Shown here in pieces: positions 26,257 through 35,263 of a DNA stretch of 64,000 nucleotides. Positions within the stretch are counted from its first letter, which is position 1. Every line of letters starts with the position of its first letter. A program made the translations under genes and the position numbers. Below the pieces are notes generated by a model. That model was not told where the DNA came from. It made no database searches and saw nothing but the letters and a program-made list of their open reading frames with translations. This DNA is from Noviherbaspirillum saxi (GTDB lineage: Bacteria; Pseudomonadota; Gammaproteobacteria; Burkholderiales; Burkholderiaceae_D), in assembly GCF_003591035.1 (NCBI RefSeq), contig NZ_QYUO01000003.1, positions 372,001-436,000 on the forward strand, in the 5' to 3' direction.

Positions 26257-28962
26257 TCAACAGACAAACTGACATTGCGAGGCCGGCGTCCGGGTATCCA
26301 TATTGCGTCCCCGGTTCAGATGATCGTCGATTTCGGCCGCTCCACCGATCATGCGCGCATAGAGGAACGCAGTAAATGCCGCATTCTCGATGGCTGCCTC
26401 GGTAAGCAGTCCACCTCGATAGGAATGCCAGAGTATCTTCAGCAGCAATGCTGCGATCACCGCATCAATATTGACGCAATATACGTTGCGTGACAGCCCT
26501 TGCTCGAACAGCGCCTTGACGAGCTCATGGTAATACTCGTGGAATACGTTGTAGTCGCCCCGCTGGTCAAGCAACTGCTTCAAGTGGCGTTCCCGCGGAT
26601 CGTAATTGACCGGCTGGCCTTTGAACACCGGGTGATTCACGCCGGGAATCTTGCTGATGTCGGCGTCGCCCAACAGCTTTTTATCCGCCTTGTACAGTCC
26701 ATACTTCCGGACATATTCGCCTGCCAGTTTTTCCAGATCGATCCCGTGCCTGGGATCTGTCGGGTCAAGCATGCCGGTATCCTGGAACTGTTCGATAAGA
26801 AACTTGATTCCCTCGTAGCCGTTGCCGCCATGCGTAAACCCGGAGTGCGTCAGGAAGCCAACCATGGCCTTGTTCAGTTGTACCCGCTCCGGGTTTTCCG
26901 GACCGTCGGCCGACACCGCGCCTTTCGCGCCTTGCGCGGAGATCGTTCCTGGGCCGTTAGTCAACAGCAGGCCGATCAATGCCTGGAACGCAAAGAGGTT
27001 TTCCGATGAAGGCGTGTTCCCGAGCAAGGCGACATAGCAGATCTCGCCTAGCGACAATCGATCCAGCATGTCTTTCTGCCTGAATCCGCAGAACTCATCC
27101 TTTTTATGACGGGCCGGATCGACCGAAGCGCCGATCATGACGCCGAACAAACGGATCCACCATGGCAGGGATGCGACGGTAAGACGCGATATCCGTTTTT
27201 GCGATAGCGGTTCCCAGGCGATCGAGGTCGTGATGGCGGCCAGAACGGCATCTGCTGTCAGCGAACCGCCCAAAGTCTGCAGGAAGCGGACAAATACCGG
27301 TTTGCTTGCTCTGGCTTCCAGCGCACTTAGCATGGCTTCCGCCTGCTCATCGGGTCGCTCTGTCACAACCAGGCGGCGCAACTGCGAATCAACGACAATC
27401 TGGTCGAACGCACATGTCTCGTCGAAGCCGTTTCGTAGCGGAGTTCTGGCAAACACTTCCATCAGGCGGAGGGAAATCGCTTTCGCACGCTCGCTGCGAC
27501 CGGGCCCCAGGATGCTGCAGGCGGTCGCCAAAACGCTGTTTGGCGCGTTGCCGGCAGATCGCGCTGCGTCGACCGCGGACAGGACAGGATCTCCATACAG
27601 GTTAATTTGTGACGCGACCGCCAAACTGATCAGGCCGCATTCGGGTTCGGTACCCGGTGTACGCAGCAAGGCCAGACATATATTCGCTTCGACCGAGTAC
27701 TGCGCGGCGTCGAGTACCGACACGCCATGCAAGAAGGAAATCTGGGTCTTCGCATCCATTTGCGATGCGCCTGACGCATCTTTCAACGCCTGTCGCGGAA
27801 AGACCGCGCCCAACTGCTTGTTCAGTTCAAAGATCTGGCGATCGTACGGCGCGGAAGCGGTTGCCACCGCCACATCGAGATCCACGGGCAACCGCAAACC
27901 CTGATTTGATCCGAACCAGGGTTTGAGCGCCATGTTTCCTTCCGGTGGAAAATCCGATTGTGTATCGTTCTGCCGCATCACCGCAGTCAATGCCGATGCG
28001 ATATGCGCGATATTCGTCACTACCGCACCCTTTGCGGAAAAAATCGGCCGTTCCGGCGTGTATATGCCATCCACGCCAAACTTTTCCATGAACCAGCATT
28101 CCTTGGACTCTGCATCGTCACTTCCGCCTGACATTGCCCCGGCATGGCCCACGGCACGCGTGAGTTTGGACTTCCATCGCCCGACGACGCAGGCGATTAC
28201 CGGCTTTGTGAAATCGGCATCCTTTTCATAGAAACCACCCGGCTCGACATAGAGCACCGCCGCCTTGCTGCGCTCGTCGGTCGACAGCGCGTAGGCAAAT
28301 TCGGGCGCCGCATAGTGAATGTAGACATCCTTGCCGCTAGAAACCAAGGTAGTCGTTCCCCAGCCCATGAGCCGCAGATAGGCTGCAATGGTCGTTGTAA
28401 AACCGCCGGAATTCGAGAGAATCGCGATAGAGCCTTTTCGAAGTACGTCTTCCGGCGCATCGCCACCCAGGGCGCCGCCTATCCGCACCCGGTTCCAGGA
28501 ATCCGCGACGCCGAGGCAGTTCGCGCCGAAAATATCGATGCCGTTGATCTGACCCATGGCGCGAATTTCGCGTGCATCATGCACGGAGATTTTTTCGGTG
28601 ACGATGAATATTTTTTTCAACTCCGAGTTGAGCCGGATAAGCTCAGCCACTCCGTCACGCGCTCCGCTAGGCGGAAGATATACAACACCGCAATTGAATC
28701 GATGCCCATCGGCGATTCCCTCAAGGACGTTGTTGTACACAGGGATATTCCCGACCGGTGTCGCGAGCACCTGGCCGCCTCGCCCTGGTGAAGTGCCGAA
28801 AACGACATTGCCGCCCGAATACGCATGGCCAACCGGCGTTACTTCGCTTGATTCCGCGCCGAGGATGTTGAGTACGCATACGCGATCTTCCCGTGTCGCA
28901 ATATCCGACAGCGACCGCATGCCTACGTAATATTTGAACTTTTCAATACCTTGCTTATACAT
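26257..28962 (-). CDS. ATP-citrate lyase-like large subunit (succinyl-CoA-synthetase-alpha domain plus citrate synthase-like domains)
   Basis: A 901-residue protein. Residues about 20-330 match the CoA-binding and ligase part of succinyl-CoA synthetase alpha/ATP-citrate lyase: SNSGGFTTTIAAYLRLMGWG and the phospho-histidine His273 in VGHAGAMSGGSDDAESK. Residues about 636-890 look like the citryl-CoA lyase domain: LSLGEICYVALLGNTPSSEN, His711 (THGGNGYEG), His777 (IPGVNHPVFK) and Asp833 (VNIDAVIAALL). An extra segment (about 415-505; SVEANICLALLRTPGTEP) resembles a second, degenerate citryl-CoA-lyase helix bundle. Chlorobium-type AclA is about 610 residues, so this is much longer. ATG 28962 follows GGGAGA. 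The partner gene lies upstream at 30477-29194. The exact acyl substrate (citrate or another 2-hydroxy acid) is not shown. Confidence 0.75.
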   Translation of the reverse strand: MYKQGIEKFKYYVGMRSLSDIATREDRVCVLNILGAESSEVTPVGHAYSGGNVVFGTSPGRGGQVLATPVGNIPVYNNVLEGIADGHRFNCGVVYLPPSGARDGVAELIRLNSELKKIFIVTEKISVHDAREIRAMGQINGIDIFGANCLGVADSWNRVRIGGALGGDAPEDVLRKGSIAILSNSGGFTTTIAAYLRLMGWGTTTLVSSGKDVYIHYAAPEFAYALSTDERSKAAVLYVEPGGFYEKDADFTKPVIACVVGRWKSKLTRAVGHAGAMSGGSDDAESKECWFMEKFGVDGIYTPERPIFSAKGAVVTNIAHIASALTAVMRQNDTQSDFPPEGNMALKPWFGSNQGLRLPVDLDVAVATASAPYDRQIFELNKQLGAVFPRQALKDASGASQMDAKTQISFLHGVSVLDAAQYSVEANICLALLRTPGTEPECGLISLAVASQINLYGDPVLSAVDAARSAGNAPNSVLATACSILGPGRSERAKAISLRLMEVFARTPLRNGFDETCAFDQIVVDSQLRRLVVTERPDEQAEAMLSALEARASKPVFVRFLQTLGGSLTADAVLAAITTSIAWEPLSQKRISRLTVASLPWWIRLFGVMIGASVDPARHKKDEFCGFRQKDMLDRLSLGEICYVALLGNTPSSENLFAFQALIGLLLTNGPGTISAQGAKGAVSADGPENPERVQLNKAMVGFLTHSGFTHGGNGYEGIKFLIEQFQDTGMLDPTDPRHGIDLEKLAGEYVRKYGLYKADKKLLGDADISKIPGVNHPVFKGQPVNYDPRERHLKQLLDQRGDYNVFHEYYHELVKALFEQGLSRNVYCVNIDAVIAALLLKILWHSYRGGLLTEAAIENAAFTAFLYARMIGGAAEIDDHLNRGRNMDTRTPASQCQFVC

Positions 28963-29021
28963 GTGATTCTCCCGGTTTCGCGGCGATTCATGGCCGCACA
29001 TCCTGTTTCCTCAAAAATTTA

Positions 29022-29193
29022 CACCAGTCCCAACCTGTAGCGTGACAAATGCAATCGATGAATTTTTTTCGGCTGGCAAGGCGCAGGCGCAGTCAATAGC
29101 GGCGCTATTGACGACGAGTGCAAAGCGGGCAGGCGGCTCGGCGCCCCCGGAAAAAAACGCGATGTCATGTCACGTTATGGGTCAGGATCGGTA
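29022..29193. repeat. Palindromic element B2, between the two lyase subunit genes
   Basis: The same structure as B1: GCGTGACAAATGCAATCGA at the left, GTCAATAGCGGCGCTATTGA at the centre, TCATGTCACGTTATGGG at the right. It fills the 231-base gap between the small and large subunit genes and ends at the base next to the small-subunit stop codon (TAA, 29194-29196). It could form a long hairpin in the bicistronic mRNA. Confidence 0.8.
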
Positions 29194-30477
29194 TTAGCCA
29201 ATCACCGTGCTTCGCTTGAGTCGCGCAGCCAATTGTTCCCTGCCTTCCGCCTTCATCCATGCATTGACCTGCTTTGCGTAGCCGACGACCTCACTCATAT
29301 CGGAGTCAAAGCCGAAGATGCGATAGGGAATACCCAGACTTTCCAGGGTGTCGCGCATCGCTCCCATCCCGCGCACCAGGTTCGGACCGCCGCGGCCGAT
29401 GACGACATGGAGCGGCGTGGGTCCGTACTCGCTGAAATTCTCGCGCAATGCGTCAGCCATCGCACGGAAGGTCTCATAAATATCCGTGTTATTCGACTTG
29501 CCGCCGATGATAAAAAGAACATTGGCCTGCCTTAGCCAGTGTTTGAAGCAGATTGCTGCAACCTCTTTCATTTTCCGGTAGGGAGGATTGCCGCCGAAAT
29601 CGGATGAAATAATCGCGTCATCGCCAAGCAGTTCGGTAACCAGCGAATTCGCACCGCCGCCAAAGGTTGGCGCAAGGATGGTTCCTTCCGGATTGATGAC
29701 GTAGACATCGCTCTGTCCCTGATGGGTCCGGAGCTGATTGATTTCATGCTCGAAATCCGAATAGTTGACTGCGAACAGATGCGCCGGCAGATTCAGTCGT
29801 TGCCACCGTGGATCATCGCGGTCAAAGGAACATTTGAAATCGCATGCGACCGGTGTCAGTCGCCCATTTTCGGCCGGACGCATGCGGATCGGATTGAGTT
29901 CGAGCGTGGTCATGCCGTAGTTGTGATACAGCTCCCACAGTTTGGGTAAATGTTGTACCAGAGGGGATATGATTTCCTTCGGTGCATCAAGCTGGGAAAG
30001 CGCATTGGCGACGACAAAGGCTTTCAACCCGGTGAGACATTCAAACGGCACCTGCACGACTTTGCTCTTGTCGAGTTCTTCAATATCCACACCGCCGAGG
30101 TGACTGAGCGTCATCGTCGGCGCGCGGTAGCGCGTAGAGTCGGTAATTGAAAAATAGACCTCATGGGTTGCGGGCACTGCGCCTTCGAAGGTGACGCCAT
30201 TCGATTTCGCAAACTGGAAGCCATGCCGATGCTCGGCGAAATACAGCCGTTCTTTCTCCGTTAATGCCGTGCTTAGATTGTATGCACGTCCGACTAATCC
30301 GGCCTTTCCTTTCTTGCCTATGCCTCCTTTGAAAACGGGCTTTACGAATACTGAGCCATGATGATCGATCAAGCGTTTGATCTGGTCTTCACCTGCGCCA
30401 GGACCAAGCACTTCCGCCGCCGGGAATCCGACAAAACTTAACAGCTGCGATCCATACAGCATGCCGGTAATCTGCAT
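29194..30477 (-). CDS. ATP-citrate lyase-like small subunit (ATP-grasp plus citrate-binding domain)
   Basis: A 427-residue protein. The N-terminal half resembles the ATP-grasp domain of succinyl-CoA synthetase beta/ATP-citrate lyase (VFVKPVFKGGIGKKGKAGLV, YFSITDSTRYRAPTMTLSH, LELNPIRMRPA). The C-terminal half matches the ATP-citrate lyase citrate-binding domain: PTFGGGANSLVTELLG, FIIGGKSNNTDIYETFRA, VIGRGGPNLVRGM and IPYRIFGFDSDMSEVVGYA. ATG 30477 follows AGGAAG. It is the first gene of the two-gene operon. ATP-citrate lyase in this split form is known from reverse-TCA autotrophs; here no carbon-fixation genes are nearby, so a catabolic or biosynthetic acyl-CoA role is as likely. Confidence 0.8.
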   Translation of the reverse strand: MQITGMLYGSQLLSFVGFPAAEVLGPGAGEDQIKRLIDHHGSVFVKPVFKGGIGKKGKAGLVGRAYNLSTALTEKERLYFAEHRHGFQFAKSNGVTFEGAVPATHEVYFSITDSTRYRAPTMTLSHLGGVDIEELDKSKVVQVPFECLTGLKAFVVANALSQLDAPKEIISPLVQHLPKLWELYHNYGMTTLELNPIRMRPAENGRLTPVACDFKCSFDRDDPRWQRLNLPAHLFAVNYSDFEHEINQLRTHQGQSDVYVINPEGTILAPTFGGGANSLVTELLGDDAIISSDFGGNPPYRKMKEVAAICFKHWLRQANVLFIIGGKSNNTDIYETFRAMADALRENFSEYGPTPLHVVIGRGGPNLVRGMGAMRDTLESLGIPYRIFGFDSDMSEVVGYAKQVNAWMKAEGREQLAARLKRSTVIG

Positions 30478-30618
30478 ATTCTTCCTTCGCGTAAGGTTCG
30501 AATGAAATTTGATGGCCAAAACGGAATAAAACAATACAACGCAAGGCCGAAATGTCTGATCAATTGCATGCACACAGCGTCAGCAAAGCTGTCGTCAGCG
30601 TCGGCTCTTTGTATTGGT

Positions 30619-30634
30619 ATACGATACCTCGTAT
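30619..30634. promoter_or_regulatory. Operator-like inverted repeat upstream of the lyase operon
   Basis: ATACGA-TACC-TCGTAT is a perfect 6-bp inverted repeat with a 4-base spacer, about 140 bases upstream of the small-subunit start. Such ATAC-N-GTAT sites are typical of FadR/VanR-like GntR regulators; the regulator itself is not in the immediate neighbourhood. An overlapping pair GGTAT-ACG-ATACC gives a second possible half-site arrangement. Confidence 0.45.
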
Positions 30635-30771
30635 TTATCAATGAAACAATAAATTGGCGGCATGAAAGCATTAATAATCGCTTTGTATGACATATATCTA
30701 TTGGGACACATGCATATAGAAAAATTCGATATGCATGTTTCATCGATTAAGCTCATATAAGCGAATATCTA

Positions 30772-31873
30772 CTGAGCGTTCAGGATATAGATGACATTAG
30801 GGTTTCAGGCCAGCCTGCTTCCAAAACGATGCTATCAATCCGACGCGACGCTGCATAGATTTCAGGCGACCGCAGGCGAATGCCTTGACCTCGCCAATCG
30901 TGTTGCGACATAAGTTGCCTAGTTCCCGTTGCTTCATATAGGCCCAGATGTATTCAGAGGGATTGAGTTCAGGTGCGTAGCCAGGCAAATAGTCAACCAC
31001 GACCTTTCCCGATGTTGACTTCAGATAATCGGCAACGAGCCTGCTTTTATGCTGAGGCAGACCATCCCAAATAACCAGCAGTTTCCGATGAAGCTTCTTG
31101 TGCAGCGTCTTCAGAAAATGCACGAGCTCAGGTTTTTCAATCGGCCCGTACACGAATCGGAAATAGAAATTGCGCACACCCAGCGCAGCAATCACCGTCA
31201 GCTGCTTCCAGTTGAAACTGTGCCGCAGTACCGGTGTGCATCCCACCGGTGCCCATGTCTTGATTCGAGTAGGCCTCTCACTCAAGCCGCTCTCGTCGAT
31301 GAAGAGCAGGATTCTTCTCTCCCGGCGGGCTTTTTTTTGAGCATCGGCCAGCGTTTGAGTCGCCACTGCCGTATCGCCTCTTCATTGCGCTGGCTCGCAC
31401 GCCCCGCAGGACGTTGACAGGAAAAACCCATTGCCTTCATCAACAACCAGATATTTGTCTTTCCATACGCGATGCCGAACTCCTGCTCGATCAGTTGCCC
31501 AATCCGACGCAGTGTCCAGGCATCATTGGGAAATCCGTTCGCTTGCGCTCCCCTGGCGAGAAGCTTGCACAGCCACCGTCGTTGCGCCGGATTCAGGCCA
31601 GGGCATGAGCCCAATGGTTTGCGACGCCATCCTTCCTTGTCGACGGCCTGCGCTTTAGCCCAGACAGACACGCTTTGCCGGCTTACATGAAGTTCACGGG
31701 CCACCTGCGCCTGCTTCATCCCTTTCGCGAGAAGCTTCGCTGCAATCTTGCGACGTTGCTCCAGTGCTTCAAAATCCCGTTTATACCGTTTCTTTGCCAT
31801 GAGATAACCTCCTGCAGCAAGGTCATCCTTCTTTATACGCCATTTGCCTGTCACCTACCATCTGAACGCTCAG
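30772..31873. mobile_element. IS630-family insertion sequence
   Basis: A 1102-bp element with inverted ends CTGAGCGTTCAG at 30772-30783 and its complement ending at 31873, flanked by TA on both sides (30770-30771 and 31874-31875), the IS630/Tc1-mariner target duplication. It carries a transposase in two overlapping minus-strand frames. The right-hand TA is also the first TA of MITE copy A2, so the two elements touch. Confidence 0.9.
30797..31800 (-). CDS. IS630-family transposase, two frames joined by frameshift
   Basis: The first frame (ATG 31800, ideal AGGAGGT six bases upstream) encodes the HTH part: MKQAQVARELHVSRQSVSVW and the LNPAQRRWL and TLRRIGQLIEQEFG regions. The second frame, running to 30797, holds the DDE domain: FIDESGLSERPTRIKTW, VIWDGLPQHKSRLV and LPGYAPELNPSEYIWAYMK. 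The frames overlap (31282-31366) across a run of eight A on the coding strand (31331-31338), where slippage would join LKKK to ARRERR. Programmed slippage at A-runs is known in IS630-type elements, so this may be an active element. All catalytic residues are present. Confidence 0.88.
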
Positions 31874-31875
31874 TA

Positions 31876-32035
31876 AGCAGGTATACAAAAGTCTTTTGGC
31901 AGTATTTGACCCCTCGCCTCTCAAATCATCGTTTTTCCCGCGAAGGCGGGAAAGACGGGCGAAGGGAATTTCTCATCCAACAGCCAAGCCCGCTTGCGAC
32001 TTCACATCTTTGTCAAAAACTTTTGTACACCTGCT
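31876..32035. repeat. MITE-like element A2
   Basis: A 160-bp copy of family A: AGCAGGTATACAAAAGT at the left, ACTTTTGTACACCTGCT read inward at the right, TA on both sides (31874-31875 and 32036-32037). The core has TTTCCCGCGAAGGCGGGAAA, and the second inverted core repeat seen in A1 and A3 is deleted. It abuts the IS630 element. Confidence 0.85.
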
Positions 32036-32037
32036 TA

Positions 32038-32350
32038 GTCATCGTAGTGAGCGTCATGCAGCTCTCTTTGAATGGATGATGGTGACAACGATTCGTACCG
32101 GGACCTTGACTAAAAACACTTTCCAAAATGACGATGGCAAGGCATGCCGGCGAAGACAGTACGGACGTTCGGCAAGGAGGCTTCGGCGGCCCCGCACAAC
32201 GGAGAAAGCGGCATTTTTGATATGTGCACTTAGTAAGCGCTTGACGCAGAAGCTAAAGATTAGCTGGCTAGTTACATGCTAGTTGCATGCCTCAACTACG
32301 TATGTGCATCAGCTTTTGCTCAATCTGATATCGTCAATAAACCTCGCGGG
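32038..32350. other. Intergenic region without recognisable gene
   Basis: About 310 bases between MITE copy A2 and the terminator. The short ORFs have no ribosome site or family match. Nothing else is recognised. Confidence 0.35.
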
Positions 32351-32382
32351 CAAAAAAAACCCAGAAGGCCGAAACCTTCTGG
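32351..32382 (-). terminator. Rho-independent terminator
   Basis: Read on the minus strand: CCCAGAAGG, loop TTTCGG, CCTTCTGGG, then eight T. It lies about 70 bases downstream of the receptor gene ending at 32451 and closes the minus-strand run that begins at 43.3 kb. Confidence 0.9.
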
Positions 32383-32450
32383 GAAACGAGGTGCTTACCA
32401 CCCCAGGAGACAACCTTTTCAAGCGGATATCCCTGCTTGATACTGCTCCA

Positions 32451-33584
32451 TCAGCGCATCAGTTTTCCATTTTTGAGCACAATCGCCAATTCCGCATATC
32501 TTGACCCCGTATGATTCGACGGCGAGAAATCGATAATCACCCCGCCCGCATCGAAATACTTTATTGAGTTAAGTGCAGAGCATATTTTCTTTCGCGTCGG
32601 CTTTGGTCCGGCAACGCGTAACGCTTCTACCAAAACCTTCGCCGACAGATAACCTTCGACCACCGTCTGATCAATTGCAATCTCCGCCGGGCCGAATTTC
32701 TCCACATATTTGTGCAACTCTCTCACCAGCGGTATCGTCGTATTTGTCGCATCGGGTACGACTTGTGTCACGATCAAACCCTTTGCCGACGCGGGTCCTA
32801 TCCGCTTGACCACTTCAGCGCTATCCACCGTTGAGAGTGCAAGGACCTGCGCGTTTTTCTCAATTTGTCGGTATTCCCTATAGAATTCCGCTGTGGCTGC
32901 GCTATTCGCGACTGCAATCACTCCTTGCGACTTGGTCATTGCGAGATTCTTCGCCGCTTCCCGTACGTCGGTGGTACCAGGTTCGTACGTCGCCTGCCCG
33001 GCGAGTTGCATTGCCGGCTTGTTCTTAATAATCCGTTGCACCAAGCCCATTCCTTCCTTTCCGAAGGAACTGTTTTCATAAAACACGCTGACCCGATTAA
33101 AGCCGATCGTGGTTAGCTGAGTTAATATCTTTTCAATCTCACCTGCATAACTGGTACGGATATGAAACAGGTATGGATTGGTCGGCTTGTGTAGCGAGAC
33201 CGCACCTGTTCTGATTCCGACAACCGGCAGCCCCGATTCTGCCAACAGACCGCTCGCCACCAGCTCTTCCATCGGCCCGGTACCAACCAGTCCGAGAAGC
33301 GCGAGAGGCTCCGTCTCCTGCACCAGTTTTCGCGTCGTCGTTACAGTTTCTCCATTTCTGAGCCCACGATCTCTGGAGACCAGTTTCAATGTCATTCCGT
33401 GAACCCCACCCGCTCTGTTTATCGCGTCGAAATACACCTGTGCCCCAAGACGCAACTGGTTACCCGGAGATCCTGGAGCGCCCAGCGGCGCTACCTGACC
33501 TACCACGACGGTCTCTCCCAAAGCCCCGCCGACCATACACATTGCGGTTACAAGCGCCATTGCTCGAAACACATTCAGCCGCAT
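32451..33584 (-). CDS. Orphan Liv-type periplasmic substrate-binding protein
   Basis: A 377-residue receptor of the type I periplasmic-binding family. The signal peptide is MRLNVFRAMALVTAMCMVGG with cleavage probably after ALG or GE. Fold motifs: VGQVAPLGAPGSPGNQLRLG, FDAINRAGGVHGMTLKLVSR, VSVFYENSSFGKEGMGLV, DQTVVEGYLSAKVLVEALR. ATG 33584 is preceded by GGGGGA; the longer frame to 33788 is not coding. No permease or ATPase gene is adjacent, so it would have to work with another importer (two complete Liv systems are in this window). A terminator follows. Confidence 0.85.
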   Translation of the reverse strand: MRLNVFRAMALVTAMCMVGGALGETVVVGQVAPLGAPGSPGNQLRLGAQVYFDAINRAGGVHGMTLKLVSRDRGLRNGETVTTTRKLVQETEPLALLGLVGTGPMEELVASGLLAESGLPVVGIRTGAVSLHKPTNPYLFHIRTSYAGEIEKILTQLTTIGFNRVSVFYENSSFGKEGMGLVQRIIKNKPAMQLAGQATYEPGTTDVREAAKNLAMTKSQGVIAVANSAATAEFYREYRQIEKNAQVLALSTVDSAEVVKRIGPASAKGLIVTQVVPDATNTTIPLVRELHKYVEKFGPAEIAIDQTVVEGYLSAKVLVEALRVAGPKPTRKKICSALNSIKYFDAGGVIIDFSPSNHTGSRYAELAIVLKNGKLMR

Positions 33585-33830
33585 ATTCAATCCCCCAATT
33601 TCATTGCGTGAGCTTGCTACCGGGTTCCGAACTTCCTTTACTGCACGCCGTACCTGTAATACCTTCCTTCTGGCAGAAGCAACATTCTGTGACGCTATTT
33701 CAGATTTCTCGCGCCGATCCATATGCACGCAAAAGCCCAATAACGGAAGTAAGGCAGGCCTAGTTTCGTTAACCAGCATTCCAAGCACGATGGCCTTGCT
33801 GAAACAACAGCCCGCCGTGTGCTACATGCA

Positions 33831-33871
33831 GGAAGGGAGCCGGATCACGACCCGGCATTTCAATCCCTTCC
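33831..33871 (-). terminator. Strong hairpin downstream of the porin gene
   Basis: GGAAGGGA and TCCCTTCC enclose an inner GCCGG/CCGGC stem, about 15 bases after the porin stop on its strand. There is no T-run, so it may stabilise the porin mRNA or act as a weak terminator. The remaining part of the 300-base gap 33585-33884 shows no gene. Confidence 0.5.
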
Positions 33872-33884
33872 TCGCCCTCAGGTT

Positions 33885-34913
33885 TTAGAAGTTATGCTGA
33901 ATACCTGCGCTAACGACGCGAATCTTGTTGTTGGCAACATTGCTGTTCGGGTCTTGAACGTCAGCCAGCGCATACAGCGAAGTCCGCTTGCTCATGCCAT
34001 GAGAAACACCAAACTGGAGCCGCTTCAGCTTGCCGTTTCTGTCGCTCTGCACATCTTTTTGCATGTAGTTAGCAATCACGCGGTTGTTGCCACCAAACGG
34101 AGCACTCACACCGACCAGCCAATAGTCAACCGAGCTGCGGCGTGTCGGCGTAGTGACGTGGTGGTTGTCATGCCCATAGAACCCGTAGGTATTGATGAAT
34201 CCGAAGTCATAAGAAGCGACGGCCTGCCATTTGTTCTTGAAGTCGTTAGCCAGGAATCCGGCGCTCTTGGAGTCCTTGCCGTAACCGATTCCTGCCGTGA
34301 ACGGGCCTTGCTCATAGTTCAGGCCGATATCGAACTGTTTCATGTCATCTTCTTGTGCAACGCCAGGGATGGCTGCGGGAGCGGCACCGGACAGGTAATA
34401 ACGCGCACGCACATTGAATCCGCCATAAGTCGGCGACATGTAGCCGAACGCATTCGATACCCGGTTGCGAGCACGCAGCACGCTGGTACCGATCGCTGTA
34501 GCGCCTGCATCGTGAACTACGAAGTCGACATTCTTCGTTACTTGCGAATAGAGCGGCGACCCGGTCGGGTTGGCGGAGTCAAGACGGCCGAATGCGACCG
34601 CACCAAAACCACCAGTGAAGCCAACATAAGTATTGCGGAATGGATTGGTTGCGGTGGAGAACGCACCGGTGCCTGCATCGAATCCGTACTCGGCGCCAAA
34701 TACCGCCTTAAAACCGCTGCCCAGATCTTCCACACCTTTGAAACCCAGACGCGAAGCGTTGTCGGCCTGCTCGGTCAGACTGCTACGTCCCTGTGTTTTT
34801 TCATGGTCAATGCTCACATCAAGGCGACCGTAGACAGTAACGCTTGTTTGCGCAAATGCAAATGCTGGCAGCAAGGCTCCTGCTACTGTAAGAATCATCA
34901 ATGACTTTTTCAC
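33885..34913 (-). CDS. Trimeric outer-membrane porin (betaproteobacterial type)
   Basis: A 342-residue Gram-negative porin. The signal peptide MKKSLMILTVAGALLPAFAFA is followed by QTSVTVYGRLDVSID, the classical first beta strand. SRLGFKGVEDLGSGFKAVF, NTYVGFTGGFGAVAFGRLD and the terminal VSAGIQHNF with a C-terminal Phe are family hallmarks needed for outer-membrane assembly. The start is GTG 34913, with GGGAG about eight bases upstream. It lies between the amidohydrolase of the peptide operon and an orphan receptor, so it may be the outer-membrane entry for the same solutes. Confidence 0.93.
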   Translation of the reverse strand: MKKSLMILTVAGALLPAFAFAQTSVTVYGRLDVSIDHEKTQGRSSLTEQADNASRLGFKGVEDLGSGFKAVFGAEYGFDAGTGAFSTATNPFRNTYVGFTGGFGAVAFGRLDSANPTGSPLYSQVTKNVDFVVHDAGATAIGTSVLRARNRVSNAFGYMSPTYGGFNVRARYYLSGAAPAAIPGVAQEDDMKQFDIGLNYEQGPFTAGIGYGKDSKSAGFLANDFKNKWQAVASYDFGFINTYGFYGHDNHHVTTPTRRSSVDYWLVGVSAPFGGNNRVIANYMQKDVQSDRNGKLKRLQFGVSHGMSKRTSLYALADVQDPNSNVANNKIRVVSAGIQHNF

Positions 34914-35263
34914 TTATACTCTCCCTCAAGTTTGAATCGATCCGTTACCTGTTCGGTTAAACGAAAATTTTTATACGCACCTTGGTCCTCGTCATTCAAT
35001 GACTGGCCGCGATCGCGTTCCATTGCCGTTTTTTCGGCGTACAGAGGCCCCTGGCACAGGTAGCGCCATATCTGCACTCTTGTTTGATGGTCACGGCATC
35101 AAAGCATCTTCATGTCACCTCCATTGCTAAATTCCTGGTCTTGCTATTCACATTCTTCGAGTACCTGACAACTCCAATCTTGTCGTCATCGTGAGCAGTG
35201 GATTGCCGCTGCAGGTCGACTAAGGCTGCAATCGCAGATAAATTAATATCGCGCGAGACATCC
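34914..35263. other. Intergenic region upstream of the porin gene
   Basis: 350 bases without a convincing gene; a 71-codon minus-strand frame (35110-35325) overlaps the amidohydrolase gene and has no ribosome site. The long leader would suit a regulated porin promoter, but I cannot place one with confidence. Confidence 0.35.

Noticed and set aside
33819..34904. 361-codon ORF antisense to the porin
   Set aside because: Mirrors the porin frame and has no start signal or family features.
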